Positions 41,827 to 44,119 of a DNA stretch of 44,119 nucleotides are shown one piece after another. The notes beneath the pieces were generated by a model. That model was not told the origin of the DNA, searched no databases, and saw nothing but the letters and a program-made list of their open reading frames with translations. This stretch comes from Alistipes sp. (GTDB lineage Bacteria; Bacteroidota; Bacteroidia; Bacteroidales; Rikenellaceae), in NCBI GenBank assembly GCA_017555805.1, contig JAFZFR010000026.1, positions 1 through 44,119 on the forward strand, in the 5' to 3' direction. Every line of letters begins with the position of its first letter. The stretch's first letter is position 1. The translations under genes and the position numbers were made by a program.

Positions 41827-43371
41827 ATGGCAAATTCACACCTCGAAGATAACAAACGCATCGCCAAAAACACCATAATGCTCTACATCCGAATGCTCTT
41901 CGGAATGTTGGTGTCATTCTACACCTCCCGAGTGGTACTGAACACCCTCGGCGTGGAAGATTTCGGTATCCAGAATGTGGTGGGAGGATTTGTGTCGATG
42001 TTTTCTTTGATATCAATGTCATTGTCATCTTCTGTACAACGATTCTTGACATTTGAACTTGGCAAGGGTAATTTTGAGAGTCTCAAAAAGGTATTTTCCA
42101 CATCTGTTCTGATTCACATTGTGTTGGCGATAATTGTGGTGATATTGTCGGAGTCGTTAGGTGTGTGGTTTGTCAATCATAAATTGGTGATTCCTGAAAG
42201 TCGTTTGTATGCTGCAAATTGGGTATTTCAAGCATCTATATTGTCTTTTGTTTTTGGTTTGTTGAGTGTGCCGTATAATGCACTGATTGTTGCTCACGAA
42301 CGAATGAGCGCATTCGCTTATATAGGGGTGCTTGAGATATTGTTGAAGTTAGTAATCGTCCTGTTTGTTGCTTATAGCCCATTCGAGTTTGATAAATTGA
42401 TAGTCTATTCGTTGTTGCTGATGAGTGTAGGTTTGCTGATGCGATTTGTGTATGTCTCATATTGTCGCAGAAACTTCAGCGAGAGCAAAGTTGAATTGAC
42501 ATTCGATAAGAGTTATTGGAAGGATATTAGTGCATTCTCGGTGTGGAATGCGATTGGTTGTACTGCTTTGCTGTTGAAGAACCAGGGCGTAGATATTCTG
42601 CTGAATATGTTTTTTGGTCCTGTCGTGAATGCCGCCAGAGGAATTGCGGGCACGGTTAATGGTGCGGTCGCAAGTTTCTCGGGTAATTTTATGACTGCAT
42701 TAAATCCACAAATAACGAAATCTTATGCCGCGGAAGATCGAGATTACACATTGTCACTCGTAGAACGAGGATCAAGATTTTCGTTTTTCATAATGTTTAT
42801 GTTGGCGCTTCCTATTTTCCTCGAAGTGGATTTTGTCTTGACATTCTGGTTAAAGGAATATCCCGAACATACTGCAAACTTTGTTAGACTGATATTGGTG
42901 TTATCATTGTGTGATATTATCTCAAACACTTTGATAACATTGCAAGCCGCCACAGGAAAAATTAGAAACTACCAATTGGCAGTTGGAGTATTATTGTTAA
43001 TGAATTTCCCATTGTCCTATATTGGCTTGAAAATAGGTCTTCAACCCGAGATAGTATTGATTGTAGCAATATTCGTTTCGCTCTCTTGTTTGATGTTAAG
43101 ATTGCTGTTTTTGCGACATATGGCAAGTTTATCCATAAGGAGATTCTTTCGTAATGTTTGCTTAAGGATATTGCTCGTTGTTGTCTTATCGTTGCTTTTG
43201 CCAATGATAGTACACCAAAATATGGAGTATGGATTTTTACGATTTGTGGTTGTAGGAACCATATCGGTATTGTCTTCAGGAATGGTGATATTATGGGTAG
43301 GATGTACTGAAGGTGAAAGGGAATATATAAATAAACAAGTTAACAATCAAATTGAACGATTGAAAAAATAA
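41827..43371 (+). CDS. Wzx-type polysaccharide flippase
   Basis: This 514-residue integral membrane protein of the MOP/MATE superfamily is predicted to move lipid-linked oligosaccharide units across the cytoplasmic membrane for capsule or O-antigen assembly. The N-terminus (RIAKNTIMLYIRMLFGMLVSFYTSRVVLNTLG) is the usual Wzx signature, and about 12-14 hydrophobic segments follow. The first 55-60 codons have the GC-rich style of the upstream gene; from about 41995 on, the gene is AT-rich. This suggests a recombination joint inside the gene. It precedes the pyruvyl transferase gene by 102 bp. Confidence 0.92.
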   Translation: MANSHLEDNKRIAKNTIMLYIRMLFGMLVSFYTSRVVLNTLGVEDFGIQNVVGGFVSMFSLISMSLSSSVQRFLTFELGKGNFESLKKVFSTSVLIHIVLAIIVVILSESLGVWFVNHKLVIPESRLYAANWVFQASILSFVFGLLSVPYNALIVAHERMSAFAYIGVLEILLKLVIVLFVAYSPFEFDKLIVYSLLLMSVGLLMRFVYVSYCRRNFSESKVELTFDKSYWKDISAFSVWNAIGCTALLLKNQGVDILLNMFFGPVVNAARGIAGTVNGAVASFSGNFMTALNPQITKSYAAEDRDYTLSLVERGSRFSFFIMFMLALPIFLEVDFVLTFWLKEYPEHTANFVRLILVLSLCDIISNTLITLQAATGKIRNYQLAVGVLLLMNFPLSYIGLKIGLQPEIVLIVAIFVSLSCLMLRLLFLRHMASLSIRRFFRNVCLRILLVVVLSLLLPMIVHQNMEYGFLRFVVVGTISVLSSGMVILWVGCTEGEREYINKQVNNQIERLKK

Positions 43372-43473
43372 TAAGAACTGAGATTAAATTTTTAATGTGG
43401 ATTAGAAACTATTTGATAAAATTAATTATCAAATATTCAGGAATTTAAGTCAAGAAATCATAATAGTCATAGA

Positions 43474-44119
43474 ATGAATTATACAGAAAACTTCAAAAAT
43501 ATAGTCAAGATGATTTGGGATATATTACATCTCAATAGGATTGCGCTTAATGTATGGTCAGCGGAACAGCACAAGAATTGGGGAGATGATTTGAATATAC
43601 ATTTGTTGCGACTAATTACAGGAAAATACATTTATGTAGCAAACAGATCATTGTTACACAGGATTTTTTATGTTAAAAATTATTCGTGTATAGGGTCAAT
43701 ATTAGGAACATTTGAAGATGAAAAAACTGAAATCTGGGGCGCAGGTTTTATCTCTGAAAACGCGATGCTTCGGCAGAAACCATTTAAGATACATTCCGTA
43801 AGAGGAAAACTAACTAGAGCAAAACTTTTAGAGCAAGGTGTTGATTGTCCTGAGAATTATGGTGACCCAGCTTTATTGGTTTCAAAATTTTACAAGGCGA
43901 AACCAATTGGTAAATACAAAATAGGAATTATTCCTCATTATGTAGATTTATCAAACGAAGTAATAAAAAGAATAATGTCTGAGAACGATGTTCTATTGAT
44001 AGATGTGGCTCATTATGATAAATGGACAGATGTTTGTGATATGGTTGTTTCTTGCGATTATATAGTGTCTAGTTCTCTGCATGGACTTATTCTCTCGGAT
44101 TCATATTGCATTCCTAATA
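43474..44119 (+). CDS. Polysaccharide pyruvyl transferase family protein, 3'-truncated
   Basis: The frame opens with ATG at 43474 and runs off the window end with 215 codons read. Motifs of the CsaB-like polysaccharide pyruvyl transferase family (PF04230) are clear: NWGDDLN (residues 35-41), EIWGAGF (86-92), HSVRGKLT (107-114), NYGDPALL (128-135) and SSSLHGLILS (199-208). Such enzymes add a pyruvate ketal to a sugar of a surface polysaccharide, giving it a negative charge; some members in capsule loci have other acceptors. The gene is strongly AT-rich like most of the flippase gene, consistent with a horizontally exchanged locus. Confidence 0.9.
   Translation, partial: MNYTENFKNIVKMIWDILHLNRIALNVWSAEQHKNWGDDLNIHLLRLITGKYIYVANRSLLHRIFYVKNYSCIGSILGTFEDEKTEIWGAGFISENAMLRQKPFKIHSVRGKLTRAKLLEQGVDCPENYGDPALLVSKFYKAKPIGKYKIGIIPHYVDLSNEVIKRIMSENDVLLIDVAHYDKWTDVCDMVVSCDYIVSSSLHGLILSDSYCIPN

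Overview
The window looks like chromosomal DNA of a member of the Bacteroidales, probably a gut or mucosal commensal. The reasons are: promoters of the Bacteroidota form (a -7 element TAnnTTTG, often with TTG or TTTG about 20 bp upstream) in front of many genes; few visible Shine-Dalgarno sequences; BACON domains; an S46 dipeptidyl-peptidase; and a succinate dehydrogenase/fumarate reductase of the Bacteroidales kind. An Alistipes/Rikenellaceae-like host is possible but cannot be fixed from the sequence alone. No rRNA, tRNA, CRISPR array, integrase or transposase gene was recognised.

Bases 1-12200. The end of sdhA and all of sdhB come first. A minus-strand group follows: tsaC, an S46 peptidase of the Asp/Glu-specific (DPP11) type, and an aspartate:alanine-exchanger-family transporter. 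Then yebC, a lipoprotein glycoside hydrolase of family 16, and a minus-strand operon of mrcA (PBP1A), asd and a small PH-domain protein. Two kinds of palindromic intergenic repeat lie here.

Bases 12200-24550. A 989-residue secreted protein combines an HExxH zincin motif, a propeller-like middle and a predicted outer-membrane barrel, and is coupled to a SUI1/YciH gene. A solitary DUF4435 (TOPRIM-like) gene faces away from it, with interleaved promoters. Housekeeping genes follow: gcvH-mdh, dapD-nudix-birA facing lysC, a TPR membrane protein with a lumazine-synthase-like protein that has lost its active-site motifs, and recF-DUF721.

Bases 24550-37400. Three tandem paralogous lipoproteins carry two or three BACON domains, a discoidin-like domain and an M60 (mucin-protease type) catalytic domain. 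They are followed by an OmpA-family protein and a B12-dependent ribonucleotide reductase. Together with the GH16 lipoprotein, these suggest surface digestion of host glycoprotein.

Bases 37400-44119. ridA, a META-domain lipoprotein, and a four-gene ECF sigma/anti-sigma/outer-membrane-barrel/secreted-protein operon come next. After 545 bp without a gene, a surface polysaccharide locus starts, with a HAD phosphatase, a Wzx-type flippase and a truncated polysaccharide pyruvyl transferase. Base composition becomes AT-rich inside the flippase gene, as in many exchangeable capsule loci.

The best candidates for something undescribed are the 120-bp palindromic repeat with compensatory stem changes (7090-7211 and 38338-38460), the zincin-propeller-barrel protein, the solitary DUF4435 gene with overlapping divergent promoters, and the lumazine-synthase-derived pseudoenzyme.
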